NCBI GenBank assembly: GCA_963827705.1
Contig: CAWHBN010000015.1
Location: 1 to 64,000, forward strand
Direction of reading: 5' to 3'
Source of the DNA: JACDAN01 sp963827705
Lineage (GTDB): Bacteria > Actinomycetota > Thermoleophilia > Gaiellales > Gaiellaceae
DNA length: 64,000 bases
The notes below the pieces were generated by a model, which did no database searches, had not been told where the DNA came from, and saw nothing but the letters and a program-made list of their open reading frames with translations. This document shows, piece after piece, positions 31,778-39,275 of the stretch. Position 1 is the first letter of the stretch; each line of letters starts with the position of its first letter. A program made the position numbers and the translations under genes.

Positions 31778-32647
31778 CTAGCGCTTGGTGACGACGAGCG
31801 TGCGGCTATGGCTCCAGAGGTAGCCGGTGCCGGCCTGGTTCGTCGTCATGAACATCCGCAGGATGTGCCGGCCGCGCGGCAGGTCCATCTTGAACCGCCG
31901 GGCACCGGAGCTACCGAGCCGGACCTTCTTCCGGTTGACCCACTGCCCGAGGCTCGAGCGCCGCTGGACGTAGACCCAGCGTCCCGCGAGCGGGGTGCCC
32001 ACCTTGGCGGAGGTCACGAACCACGGTGCGCGTCGGATGAACGTCATCCGCGGCCGGACGCCCACGGTGACGATTGCGCTTAGCCGGTTCCCCCACCTGA
32101 CCTGGTAGTCGCTGAGCAGCTGCGGTGTGTCCGTGAAGTCGTACGCGCCAGAGGTGCCGGTCTTCAGGTCGGCCTGCTTGACGAACGAGGCCGAACCGAA
32201 CGTCCGCTCCCAGATGGAAACGTCCTGGTTGGCCGCCCCGGTCGAGATGAACCCCGTGAGGCGGATACCAGACCCGTAGAACACCGTCGGCTGCGAGAGT
32301 GCGATCGAGACCGAGGGCTCCGGGCCCCTGACGATGATCGTGCCCCGCTCGGCCGGCTCGAGCGCGTCGCGGTACCGGAACGTCCCGGCCGTGTTGAACG
32401 TGCGCTGATACGTCTGCCTCGGCCGGAGGACGGGGGAGGCGAAGTGACCGTTGTCGGCGACGACCTGGTGGTTCACGGTGTCGTCGTTCCGCCAGCGGAT
32501 CGCGTCACCCGTCTGGATGGTGCGCGTGACCGGACTGAACCCGTCCGCCTTGATCGCCACGACCCTCGTCACCGTCACGGCGGCGACCGCGACCGACGCC
32601 GAGACGACGGCGAGGAGCGAGACGACGACTAGCAGAGCCTTCTTCAT
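31778..32647 (-). CDS. Secreted cupredoxin-like protein without a copper site
   Basis: A 289-aa exported protein (signal MKKALLVVVSLLAVVSASVAVAA). Residues about 28-108 follow the cupredoxin pattern: FSPVTRTIQTGDAIRWRNDD, VNHQVVADNGHFASPVLRPRQTYQRTF and GTFRYRDALEPAERGTIIV. The His of NHQVV remains, but the Cys, second His and Met ligands are replaced (FRYRDALEPAERG), so it should not hold type I copper. Two further beta-rich domains follow (about 110-190 and 195-289), the last with WVYVQRRSSLGQWVNRKKV. It may be a cell-surface binding protein. Confidence 0.7.
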   Translation of the reverse strand: MKKALLVVVSLLAVVSASVAVAAVTVTRVVAIKADGFSPVTRTIQTGDAIRWRNDDTVNHQVVADNGHFASPVLRPRQTYQRTFNTAGTFRYRDALEPAERGTIIVRGPEPSVSIALSQPTVFYGSGIRLTGFISTGAANQDVSIWERTFGSASFVKQADLKTGTSGAYDFTDTPQLLSDYQVRWGNRLSAIVTVGVRPRMTFIRRAPWFVTSAKVGTPLAGRWVYVQRRSSLGQWVNRKKVRLGSSGARRFKMDLPRGRHILRMFMTTNQAGTGYLWSHSRTLVVTKR

Positions 32648-32732
32648 TGCTGAGAACCCCCTATTCGTGGAGCGCTTCCGTAAGCGAACTTATGCCCGCA
32701 TCGCCGGGAAAAATGCGGCTCCAAATCAACTT

Positions 32733-32761
32733 CTTACAGCTCAGCCTGAATTCCTTACAGT
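32733..32761 (+). promoter_or_regulatory. Promoter before the SDR gene
   Basis: CTTACA (-35, 32733-32738), 17 bp, TACAGT (-10, 32756-32761), then 10 nt to the GTG at 32772. CTTACAG occurs twice, once in each box. No Shine-Dalgarno is present, so the message probably has little or no leader. The rest of the 32648-32732 spacer holds nothing recognisable. Confidence 0.5.
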
Positions 32762-32771
32762 TCGCTCCCTC

Positions 32772-33431
32772 GTGCGCGCCCTAGTTACCGGAGGAACGGG
32801 CCGGGTCGGCTCGGCGATCGCGGCGCGGCTCGAGAAGGAGGGCTGGGACGTCTTTGCCGCGGGCAAGGTGCACGGCGACATTTCGGACGTCGAGGCTGCC
32901 CGGGCGGTCGTTGAGACGGCGGTGGACGAGCTCGGAGGCCTCGACCTCCTCGTACACGCCGCCTCCGACGGGTTCATGCCGAAGCCGGTTACCGAGGTGA
33001 CGGAGGAGGACTGGGACGCCGCGTTCGGCGCGACCGCCAAGGGCGGCTTCTTCGTGACCCAGGCGGCGGCGCCGCACCTGCGTGAGTCGGGCGGCGTCGT
33101 GATCATGATCGAGGACGTGATGGGGCTCGAGCCGTGGCCGTCGTTCGCGCCTCACAGCGCAGCGAAGGCGGCGCTCTCCATGCTGACGAAGGTGTTTGCG
33201 CGCGCGCTCGCACCCGAGGTCCGTGTGTGCGGAATCGCGCCCGGACCGGTCGCGGTCGAGCCGGAGCAAGAGGACCGGCGGGCGGCGGAGTCCCTGCTCG
33301 GCCGTGTCGGCACGCCGGACGACGTCGCGGACGCGGTCGTCTATCTCGCGGGCGCCGGTTTCGTCACAGGAACGACGCTCGTCGTCGACGGCGGCCGGCT
33401 TCTTCAATCCGCGCGCAGCGCCCCGACGTAG
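32772..33431 (+). CDS. SDR-family protein with altered catalytic residues
   Basis: A 219-aa short-chain dehydrogenase/reductase fold. GTG 32772 gives VRALVTGGTGRVGSAIAARLE, the NAD(P) loop, and later VHAASDGF in place of NNAG. The catalytic region reads IMIEDVMGLEPWPSFAPHSAAKAAL. The Lys is kept, but the usual Tyr is His and the usual Ser is Asp. Asp at that site occurs in pteridine reductases, but the His does not. The C-terminal GIAPGPV and TGTTLVVDGG segments are normal. It may bind a nucleotide without classical reductase chemistry. Confidence 0.75.
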   Translation: MRALVTGGTGRVGSAIAARLEKEGWDVFAAGKVHGDISDVEAARAVVETAVDELGGLDLLVHAASDGFMPKPVTEVTEEDWDAAFGATAKGGFFVTQAAAPHLRESGGVVIMIEDVMGLEPWPSFAPHSAAKAALSMLTKVFARALAPEVRVCGIAPGPVAVEPEQEDRRAAESLLGRVGTPDDVADAVVYLAGAGFVTGTTLVVDGGRLLQSARSAPT

Positions 33432-33499
33432 AAAAGAGGATGACTGCCTCTACTGCGGCCGTAGGGTTGCGCTTGCCGCCCGCGGCGACACGCGTAACC

Positions 33500-34051
33500 A
33501 TGTCCGTCTTGACCAACTCGGACGTCAGCGACGGCGAGCTGATCCGCAGAGTCGGTTCCGGGGACCGGAGTGCCTTCGACGCCCTGTACCGCCGCTACGC
33601 GCGGCCGGTGTACGGGCTCGCGCTTCGTCGGCTCGGAGACCGCGGGCGTGCGGAAGACGCCGTGCAGGAGACGTTCGCCTCCGTTTGGCGCGCTGCAGGG
33701 AGCTACAAGCCAGAGCGCGGGCCCGGCGCGCCGTGGCTCTACGCGGTGGCGCGAAACGCGATCGTCGACAACGGTCGGGCGAGGCGCGAGCCCCCGGTCG
33801 ACGCCCCGGATGAAGTGGCGGGCGACGCGGGGCCGGCCGAGCGCGCAGAGTCTGGCTGGATCGCCTGGCGCGTCCACCGGGCGCTCGCGGAGCTGCCGGA
33901 GAACGAGCGCCAGGTGATCGAGCTCGCCTACTGGGGTGGCCGGTCGCAGAGCGAGATCGCCGATCTGCTCGGCATCCCGCTCGGGACCGTCAAGACGCGT
34001 ACGCGGACCGGGCTCTCCCGGCTCGCTGCTGTTCTGGAGGACGTGCTGTGA
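33500..34051 (+). CDS. ECF-family RNA polymerase sigma factor
   Basis: A 183-aa sigma factor. ATG 33500 is used; an upstream in-frame ATG at 33440 would add 20 non-conserved residues. Region 2 is SAFDALYRRYARPVYGLALRRLGD, AEDAVQETFASVWRAAGSYKPERG and PWLYAVARNAIVDNGRARR. Region 4 is LAELPENERQVIELAYWGGRSQSEIADLLGIPLGTVKTRTRTGLSRL. This matches the SigK/SigL-like group controlled by membrane anti-sigma factors, and the next gene (4-nt overlap) fits that. Confidence 0.88.
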   Translation: MSVLTNSDVSDGELIRRVGSGDRSAFDALYRRYARPVYGLALRRLGDRGRAEDAVQETFASVWRAAGSYKPERGPGAPWLYAVARNAIVDNGRARREPPVDAPDEVAGDAGPAERAESGWIAWRVHRALAELPENERQVIELAYWGGRSQSEIADLLGIPLGTVKTRTRTGLSRLAAVLEDVL

Positions 34052-34686
34052 GCCCGCCGAACCTCGACGAGCTCCTCGAGGGGATCGAGGATCCCCGCGA
34101 GCGGGACCGGCTCCGCCGGATGCACGACCTCCTGGTCGCGACCGGCCCGCCGCCGGAGCTCTCGCCGGCGCTGGTCGGCGCACCAGACGCGCCTGTGGCC
34201 GAGGACGAGGAGCCCGACACGTCCTGGATGCCGCCCCGCCGCCTCGGAGCCGCCTTGCTCGTCGGCGCCGGCTTGGCTGCAGCCGCGTTCGGCATCGGGT
34301 ACGTCGCGGGTGAAGGCGGCTCGGACAGCAGGCCCGCCGCCGCTCCGCCGGAGCAGCCGACGAGTGTGGTCGCCCTGCGCCCATCCGACCAGAACAACAC
34401 CTCGGGCGCGAGCATCCGCCTTGGGCGCAAGCGCACGAACGGCAACTGGCCGATGATCGTCACCGTTCGGGGCCTGGACCACCTAACCCGCGGCGACTAC
34501 TACGCACTGGTGCTGACGCGGAAGGGGAAGCCGGCCGTGACCTGCGGGACCTTCAACGTCGCGCAGGAGGGAACGACGACCTTCCGGATGATCGCCGCCT
34601 ACGACCTGGACCGCTTCGACGGCTGGGCGATCACCGAGTGGGACGCACAGACCCGCAGCGAGCGCGTGGTGATGTCCGAGGCCTAG
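34048..34686 (+). CDS. Membrane anti-sigma factor, RskA-like
   Basis: A 212-aa protein, GTG start overlapping the sigma stop. An N-terminal cytoplasmic helical part (residues 1-65, LDELLEGIEDPRERDRLRRMHDLL) would hold the sigma factor. One membrane helix spans about 67-87 (LGAALLVGAGLAAAAFGIGYVAG). The outer domain (ALRPSDQNNTSGASIRLG, VTVRGLDHLTRGDYYALVLTRKGKPAVTCGTF) resembles the RskA C-terminal domain, which is cleaved to release the sigma factor. It lacks a clear zinc motif. Confidence 0.8.
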   Translation: MSPPNLDELLEGIEDPRERDRLRRMHDLLVATGPPPELSPALVGAPDAPVAEDEEPDTSWMPPRRLGAALLVGAGLAAAAFGIGYVAGEGGSDSRPAAAPPEQPTSVVALRPSDQNNTSGASIRLGRKRTNGNWPMIVTVRGLDHLTRGDYYALVLTRKGKPAVTCGTFNVAQEGTTTFRMIAAYDLDRFDGWAITEWDAQTRSERVVMSEA

Positions 34687-35390
34687 GGCGCGGTTCGGTC
34701 GTTGGCCACGAACGCCGCGTACGTGATCGGCATCTTCTCGGCCAGGAACTGCTCGGACGCCTCCGCGTAGCGTCGGATCTCCCGCTGGGCGGTCTCCGAG
34801 TTGCGCAGCGAGAGGAAGTTCATGAGCGCCCGCGCGTTCACCGTCCAGAAGAACTCGGTGTACGCGCCGACCGGCAGTACCGACCGCGCGAGCTCCCGCG
34901 CGACTCCCAGTTCGACGAGCCGCTCGTACGCCGAGAAGGCGGCCTCGTAGACGGCGCGCATCTCCTCGCGAGTCGTCTCGGCGACGCCGGGCTCCACCGG
35001 CTCGAATGAGTACGCACCAGGCTTCCCGACCTGGCTCCGCACATCGTCCGGCTCGGGGACGTAGAAGTCGTCGGTCGCCTTCGCGTAGCGCATCGAGAAC
35101 TCGTTGAACGAGCCGACGCGGTGTCGGAACCATTCACGCGCGACGAAGATCGGCGCCCGGATGTGGAACCGGAAGGAGTTGTGCTCGAAGGGGGTCCCGT
35201 GACGCTCTCGCATCAGGAAGCGGATCAGGCCGGCGTCGGAATCGTCCATCTCGGTCTTGTGGCGGGCGAAGCTGACACGCGCGCCGTTGACGACGGAGAG
35301 GTCGTCCGCCATGGCGTCGTCCAGCCGGACGAAGCCGTGGTCGAGGACGGGAATCGATCCCTGAGCTATCACTTCGGGTGTGACGGCCAC
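34683..35390 (-). CDS. thyX: Flavin-dependent thymidylate synthase
   Basis: A 235-aa enzyme making dTMP from dUMP with FAD and methylene-folate. The ThyX motif RHRxxSxNExSxRY is present as RHRVGSFNEFSMRY. The N-terminal core DDLSVVNGARVSFARHK and the C-terminal FWTVNARALMNFLSLRNSETAQREIR are typical. GTG 35390 is used to limit overlap with the divergent DUF72 gene; an in-frame start at 35423 would add 11 residues. It is convergent with the anti-sigma gene, overlapping by 4 bp. Confidence 0.92.
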   Translation of the reverse strand: MAVTPEVIAQGSIPVLDHGFVRLDDAMADDLSVVNGARVSFARHKTEMDDSDAGLIRFLMRERHGTPFEHNSFRFHIRAPIFVAREWFRHRVGSFNEFSMRYAKATDDFYVPEPDDVRSQVGKPGAYSFEPVEPGVAETTREEMRAVYEAAFSAYERLVELGVARELARSVLPVGAYTEFFWTVNARALMNFLSLRNSETAQREIRRYAEASEQFLAEKMPITYAAFVANDRTAP

Positions 35391-36081
35391 GCCGCTGAGT
35401 GTAGAGAGGGCGTATGTCGGCACCTCCGGCTGGTCGTATCCGTCGTGGAAGCCCGGGTTCTATCCCGCCGAGCTGAAGCCGACAGAGTTCCTCGGGCACT
35501 ACGCGAAAGCGCTCCCGACCGTCGAGCTGAACACCACCGGGTATCGCCTCCCCGCCGAGGGCCAGTTCGAGCGCTGGGCGGAACAGACGCCGGAGGGGTT
35601 CCGCTTCTCACCCAAGCTGGTCGCCTACCGGACCTCCCAGGTCGCGACCTTCGAGGAGCGGGTGACGCGGCTCGGCGACCGGCTCGGCCCGATTCGCGTG
35701 CTTGTCGGCGCGAAGCGGGACGAGGGGTTCCTGACCCTGCTGCTGGGCTCGCTCGACCCGTCGCTCCGCCTCGCCTTCGACTTCCGGCACGAGTCCTGGG
35801 AGGACGTGGAGCTGCCGCCGAACGCGGTCCGCGTCGACGACCTCGAGGCATCTGCCGGGTTCCGCTACCTCCGCTTCCGCGACCCGCCATATTCGGAGGC
35901 CGACCTCCGCGACTCGGCCGAGCGCATCGCCCCGCTGCTTGCGCAAGGCGCCGAGGTGTTCGCGTACTTCCGCCACGAGGACGAGCCGACGGCGCCCCAG
36001 TACGCACAGCGCTTGACCGAGTACTTGGAGGATTTCACCCCTTCTAGGGATACGGCCGAGCGCGGGACGAGGCCACACTGA
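35380..36081 (+). CDS. DUF72 (YecE-like) protein
   Basis: A 233-aa TIM-barrel-like protein of the DUF72 family: YVGTSGWSYPSWKPGFYPAELK, LPTVELNTTGYRLPAEGQFERWAEQTPEGFRFSPKL and the C-terminal AYFRHEDEPTAPQYAQRLTEYL are hallmark segments. No enzyme activity is established for the family, which has been linked with metal or nucleotide chemistry. GTG 35380 is the only plausible start, so its head overlaps the thyX head by about 11 bp. Confidence 0.83.
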   Translation: MTATPLSVERAYVGTSGWSYPSWKPGFYPAELKPTEFLGHYAKALPTVELNTTGYRLPAEGQFERWAEQTPEGFRFSPKLVAYRTSQVATFEERVTRLGDRLGPIRVLVGAKRDEGFLTLLLGSLDPSLRLAFDFRHESWEDVELPPNAVRVDDLEASAGFRYLRFRDPPYSEADLRDSAERIAPLLAQGAEVFAYFRHEDEPTAPQYAQRLTEYLEDFTPSRDTAERGTRPH

Positions 36082-36185
36082 GCCTGCGGTGAAGGTCGTC
36101 CTCTTCTGCGGTGGGCTCCGACTGAGGCTGCTTGGCGTCGCGGAGGTCGTGCAGCTCGCGGCAGCCTCGGTGGATTGAGGTCGCG

Positions 36186-36836
36186 ATGCTGAGCCTCCAG
36201 CTCGAGGGTTCCGGGCCGCTGCGGGTGCTGGCCATCGGATCGCACGCCGACGACATCGAGATCGGCTGCGGCGGGACGCTGCTCCGCCTGGCCGCCGAGC
36301 GCGAGCTCGAGGTGCACTGGATCGTCCTGAGCGCCAACGAGGAGCGCGCGGGCGAGGCGCGGATGAGCGCCGAGGCGTTCCTCGCCGGGGCGGCGACGTC
36401 ACAGGTCTTGGTCAAGGGATTCCGCGATGCGTTCTTCCGCTACGGCGGCGAGGTGAAGGAGTACTTCGAGACGTTGAAGGAGCGCGTCTCGCCCGACCTC
36501 GTCCTCACGCACCACGGCTCCGACCTCCACCAGGACCACCGGCTCGTCGCCGAGCTGACGTGGAACACCTTCCGCGATCACCTGATCCTCGAGTACGAGA
36601 TTCCGAAGTACGACGGCGACCTCGGCTCGCCCAACGTCTTCGTCCACCTGGAAGAGGCGACGGCACGGCGGAAGGCCGCACTCCTGCTCGACTGGTTCCC
36701 GTCCCAGCGGAGCAAGCGATGGTTCACCGAGGACCTGTTCCTCGCGCTCATGCGGCTACGGGGGATGGAGGCCGGATCGCCGACCGGCTACGCCGAGGCG
36801 TTCCACGGCCGAAAGGTCGTACTGGGCCGTTTGTGA
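36186..36836 (+). CDS. PIG-L family deacetylase
   Basis: A 216-aa zinc deacetylase of the LmbE/PIG-L group, which removes acetyl groups from N-acetylglucosamine-type sugars. The zinc motif AxHxDDxE is seen as GSHADDIEIGCGGTLLRLA. The third ligand region is HHGSDLHQDHRLVAELTW. ATG 36186 has GAGG 8 nt upstream. GlcNAc-type targets (mycothiol, surface glycans) are typical, but none is indicated here. Nothing is seen in 36082-36185. Confidence 0.85.
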   Translation: MLSLQLEGSGPLRVLAIGSHADDIEIGCGGTLLRLAAERELEVHWIVLSANEERAGEARMSAEAFLAGAATSQVLVKGFRDAFFRYGGEVKEYFETLKERVSPDLVLTHHGSDLHQDHRLVAELTWNTFRDHLILEYEIPKYDGDLGSPNVFVHLEEATARRKAALLLDWFPSQRSKRWFTEDLFLALMRLRGMEAGSPTGYAEAFHGRKVVLGRL

Positions 36837-36888
36837 TCGCTTCCTCCGGGTACCCGGGACGCACACCGAAACCAAGGAGGAGGAGCAA

Positions 36889-37377
36889 ATGGCAGAGCTG
36901 ACCCAGATCGAGACGAAGATCGCCGAGGTGATCGGCCTCGCGCAGGCCGCTCAGGGCGCGACCGACAAGGTGTCGACACTCGTCGAGGACGGCGGGCTGA
37001 AGCAGAAGCTCGAGCAGATGCACAGAGAGGCCGTGGAGACGGAGGAGCGGACGACGCAGGTCGCCGAGAACCTCGACGGCAAGAAGACGGCGATCCTCGA
37101 GAAGGCTCGCGAGACCAAGCAGGAGGCGACGGAGATGATGTCGACCTACCTCGGCTCCGATGCGGACGGGCTGGACGGTCTCGAGTTCATGACGATGGCC
37201 GAGGCCGGCGAGGTAGGCCACTGGCAGATCCTCGACACGATGAATCAGAGGGCACGCAACCAGGAGCTCCAGCAGGTCATCGACTGGGCGACCCCCATCC
37301 AGGAGCGCCATCTCGACGAGGCGCTGAGGGGCTCACTCAAGCTCGCCGCGGCTGAGGACCCGAACGAGCCCGCCTAG
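36889..37377 (+). CDS. Helical-bundle protein, ferritin-like, hypothetical
   Basis: A 162-aa soluble protein with a very strong AAGGAGGAGGAG before its ATG, suggesting high expression. It is almost entirely helical and charged: QIETKIAEVIGLAQAAQGATDKVSTLVEDG, REAVETEERTTQVAENLDGKKTAILEKARETKQEA, and MTMAEAGEVGHWQILDTMNQRARNQELQQVIDWATPIQERHL. The GExxHxxxL-like segment EVGHWQILDTM and E/H spacing recall ferritin-like (DUF892-type) proteins, but I cannot confirm the metal ligands. Confidence 0.55.
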   Translation: MAELTQIETKIAEVIGLAQAAQGATDKVSTLVEDGGLKQKLEQMHREAVETEERTTQVAENLDGKKTAILEKARETKQEATEMMSTYLGSDADGLDGLEFMTMAEAGEVGHWQILDTMNQRARNQELQQVIDWATPIQERHLDEALRGSLKLAAAEDPNEPA

Positions 37378-38129
37378 GGCTTTCGCGCTCTGACGACGAG
37401 GCGCGTCTCTCGAGAGAGGGGCGCGCCCTCGAAGTCGCCGAAGCACTCGATGCCGGTGAAGCCGACCTCGGCGAGCAGCTTCACCAGCTCGGTCGCCGTG
37501 TAGACGCGGATGCGGTAGGTCGCGCTTCGGCGCTCGCCGACCGCAAGCAACGTGAGGTCGTTCTCGACCTCACCGGCCACGTAGTCGATCCTGCGCTCCT
37601 CGAGGCGGACCGCATCGTCGGCGACCGGATGCCAGTCTCGCTCCTGGAAGATCGCCATCAGCCGATCGCGGTGAAGGGTCTCGATGATCAGGGCACGACC
37701 CGGCCTGAGCACGCGGAGAAACTGGCCGAACGCCTTGCGGTCGCCCTCCTCGCCCCGGTAGCCGATCGACGAGAAGAGGCAAAGCACGGCGTCAAAGCTC
37801 TCGTCCTCGAAGGGCAGCTCGCGGAAGTCCGCCTGGATCCACTTCGGCCACTCGACCTCACCGGCGAGCCGCCTCGCTTCGGAAAGCTGGACGCCCGAGC
37901 GATCAACTCCGGTCACGTGAAAGCCGAGCTTGGCCAGTGGAATCGCGTGGCGGCCAAAGCCGGTCGGGACGTCGAGGACGTCGGCGGACGGATCGACCTC
38001 GGCCAGTTCGGCGGCCATGCGGGCCTCCTCGTCAGAGTCGTGCTCCCTGAGCAGGGGCATATAGGTCGGGATGTAGATCTGGTCGAAGAGCTCGTCCCAG
38101 GTCTCGTCCGGGGTGGTGATCTCCGGCAT
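37374..38129 (-). CDS. Class I SAM-dependent methyltransferase
   Basis: A 251-aa methyltransferase. Motif I is DVLDVPTGFGRHAIPLAKLGF, motif II VTGVDRSGVQLSEAR, acidic motif WIQADFRELPFEDESFDAVLCLFSSIGY. The C-terminal YTATELVKLLAEVGFTGIECFGDF is common in UbiE/CmoA-like enzymes. ATG 38129 shares a base with the epimerase stop (TGATG), so the two are translated together and may act on the same sugar or lipid. Substrate unknown. Confidence 0.8.
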   Translation of the reverse strand: MPEITTPDETWDELFDQIYIPTYMPLLREHDSDEEARMAAELAEVDPSADVLDVPTGFGRHAIPLAKLGFHVTGVDRSGVQLSEARRLAGEVEWPKWIQADFRELPFEDESFDAVLCLFSSIGYRGEEGDRKAFGQFLRVLRPGRALIIETLHRDRLMAIFQERDWHPVADDAVRLEERRIDYVAGEVENDLTLLAVGERRSATYRIRVYTATELVKLLAEVGFTGIECFGDFEGAPLSRETRLVVRARKP

Positions 38130-39166
38130 CAGCTGACCTTCTTCAGGAGCCCGAGCGCCTGCTGGTTCCACGGCATGCGATGCGTGACTCCGGCCGCGCC
38201 GCTGACCTCGTCGCGATGCGCGAGATACCAGTCGTACGTGCGGATCAGCGCCTCGGCATTCGAGAGCTTCGGCTTCCACCCGAGGACCTTCTCCGCGCGC
38301 GAGATGTCGACGAACGAGTCGCGGTGGGCAGTCTTGTAGTGCCACTCGACGAGCGGCGAGACGCGCGCGACCTCGAGCGCGCGGAGCACGACCTCGGCGG
38401 CCCGGACCGGTATCGGCGTGAGGCGGCTCTTCGAGCCGGCGTGGTCGATCAGCGCCTGGAGATCCTCGCGGACGGTCCCGAACGCCTTCGCGCCGACGTT
38501 CAGCGTCTGCCAGGCAGCGGTCCGCTTGCTCGCGGAGAGCATGATCGCGTCGACCAGATCCTCGACCGCGAGCAGCTGGTACCGGTTGGAGCCGTCACCC
38601 AGCGTGTAGATCCGACGCCCGTCGCGGATCCAGTCGAAGAGGATCTCGAAGACGCCGAGCCGTTCGGGCCCGATGAACGTCTTCGGGCGCAGGATCACGC
38701 AGTCCAGGCCGCGCCTCATGAAGGCGCGGACGGCGTCCTCGGCCTCGATCTTCGACTCGCCGTAGTGGCCGACGCCGTGGAGCGGATCGTCCTCCTCGAT
38801 CGGGTGCTTGTCCGGCACGCCGTAGACGGCCGTTGACGAGACGAACACGACGCGCCGCACGCCGGCCTCGGCGGCGGCCGACAGCAGCGTCAGCGTGCCG
38901 TCGACGTTGACCGACTCGATCTCCGCACGCGATCCGCGGATCGGGAGCGCGGCCGCGGCGTGCACGAGGATCCGCGCGCCGTGGACGAGCTCGCGCGCCG
39001 CCCTTTCGTCACGGATGTCCCCTCGGAGCTCGCGAACCTGGCCCTCGAGCTGCGGGTCGTCGAGGCCGACGAGGTCGAGCGACCGCACCTCGTGCCCGTC
39101 GGCGAGGAGCCGCCGCGCCAGGTGGAAGCCGAGGAATCCCGCCCCGCCGGAGATCGCCCAGACCAT
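38129..39166 (-). CDS. NAD-dependent epimerase/dehydratase (extended SDR)
   Basis: A 345-aa extended SDR. The NAD loop is AISGGAGFLGFHLARRLL, followed by GDIRDERAAR and VHAAAALPI. The catalytic YxxxK is intact in HYGESKIEAED, with the Ser in VFVSSTAVYG. Such proteins epimerise or dehydrate nucleotide sugars or oxidise steroid-like substrates; LRPKTFIGPERLGVFEILFDWI fits the sugar-epimerase branch. The start is leaderless: TAGCCT lies 6 nt before ATG 39166 on the minus strand. Confidence 0.85.
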   Translation of the reverse strand: MVWAISGGAGFLGFHLARRLLADGHEVRSLDLVGLDDPQLEGQVRELRGDIRDERAARELVHGARILVHAAAALPIRGSRAEIESVNVDGTLTLLSAAAEAGVRRVVFVSSTAVYGVPDKHPIEEDDPLHGVGHYGESKIEAEDAVRAFMRRGLDCVILRPKTFIGPERLGVFEILFDWIRDGRRIYTLGDGSNRYQLLAVEDLVDAIMLSASKRTAAWQTLNVGAKAFGTVREDLQALIDHAGSKSRLTPIPVRAAEVVLRALEVARVSPLVEWHYKTAHRDSFVDISRAEKVLGWKPKLSNAEALIRTYDWYLAHRDEVSGAAGVTHRMPWNQQALGLLKKVS

Positions 39167-39172
39167 CGGGCG

Positions 39173-39253
39173 AGGCTAACCGCTGGGGACACGTCCCAGT
39201 GACAGTCACTCGGCCATGGCCGCTCGGGCGACGTCCCGGTGACTGTCACTCGG
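39173..39253 (-). promoter_or_regulatory. Leaderless promoter and paired GTGAC-N-GTCAC palindromes before the epimerase gene
   Basis: The -10 box TAGCCT is at 39178-39173. Upstream lie two near-identical 23-nt units (39191-39213 and 39231-39253) exactly 40 bp apart. Each holds a GTGAC-N-GTCAC palindrome (39198-39210, AGTGACAGTCACT; 39238-39250, GGTGACTGTCACT), and the first covers the -35 region. A 12-bp palindrome, CGGCCATGGCCG, lies between them. Four helical turns of spacing would place two bound dimers on the same DNA face. An alternative is a dispersed palindromic repeat. Confidence 0.5.
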
Positions 39254-39275
39254 ACGCGGCCGGAAGGGACCTGGC

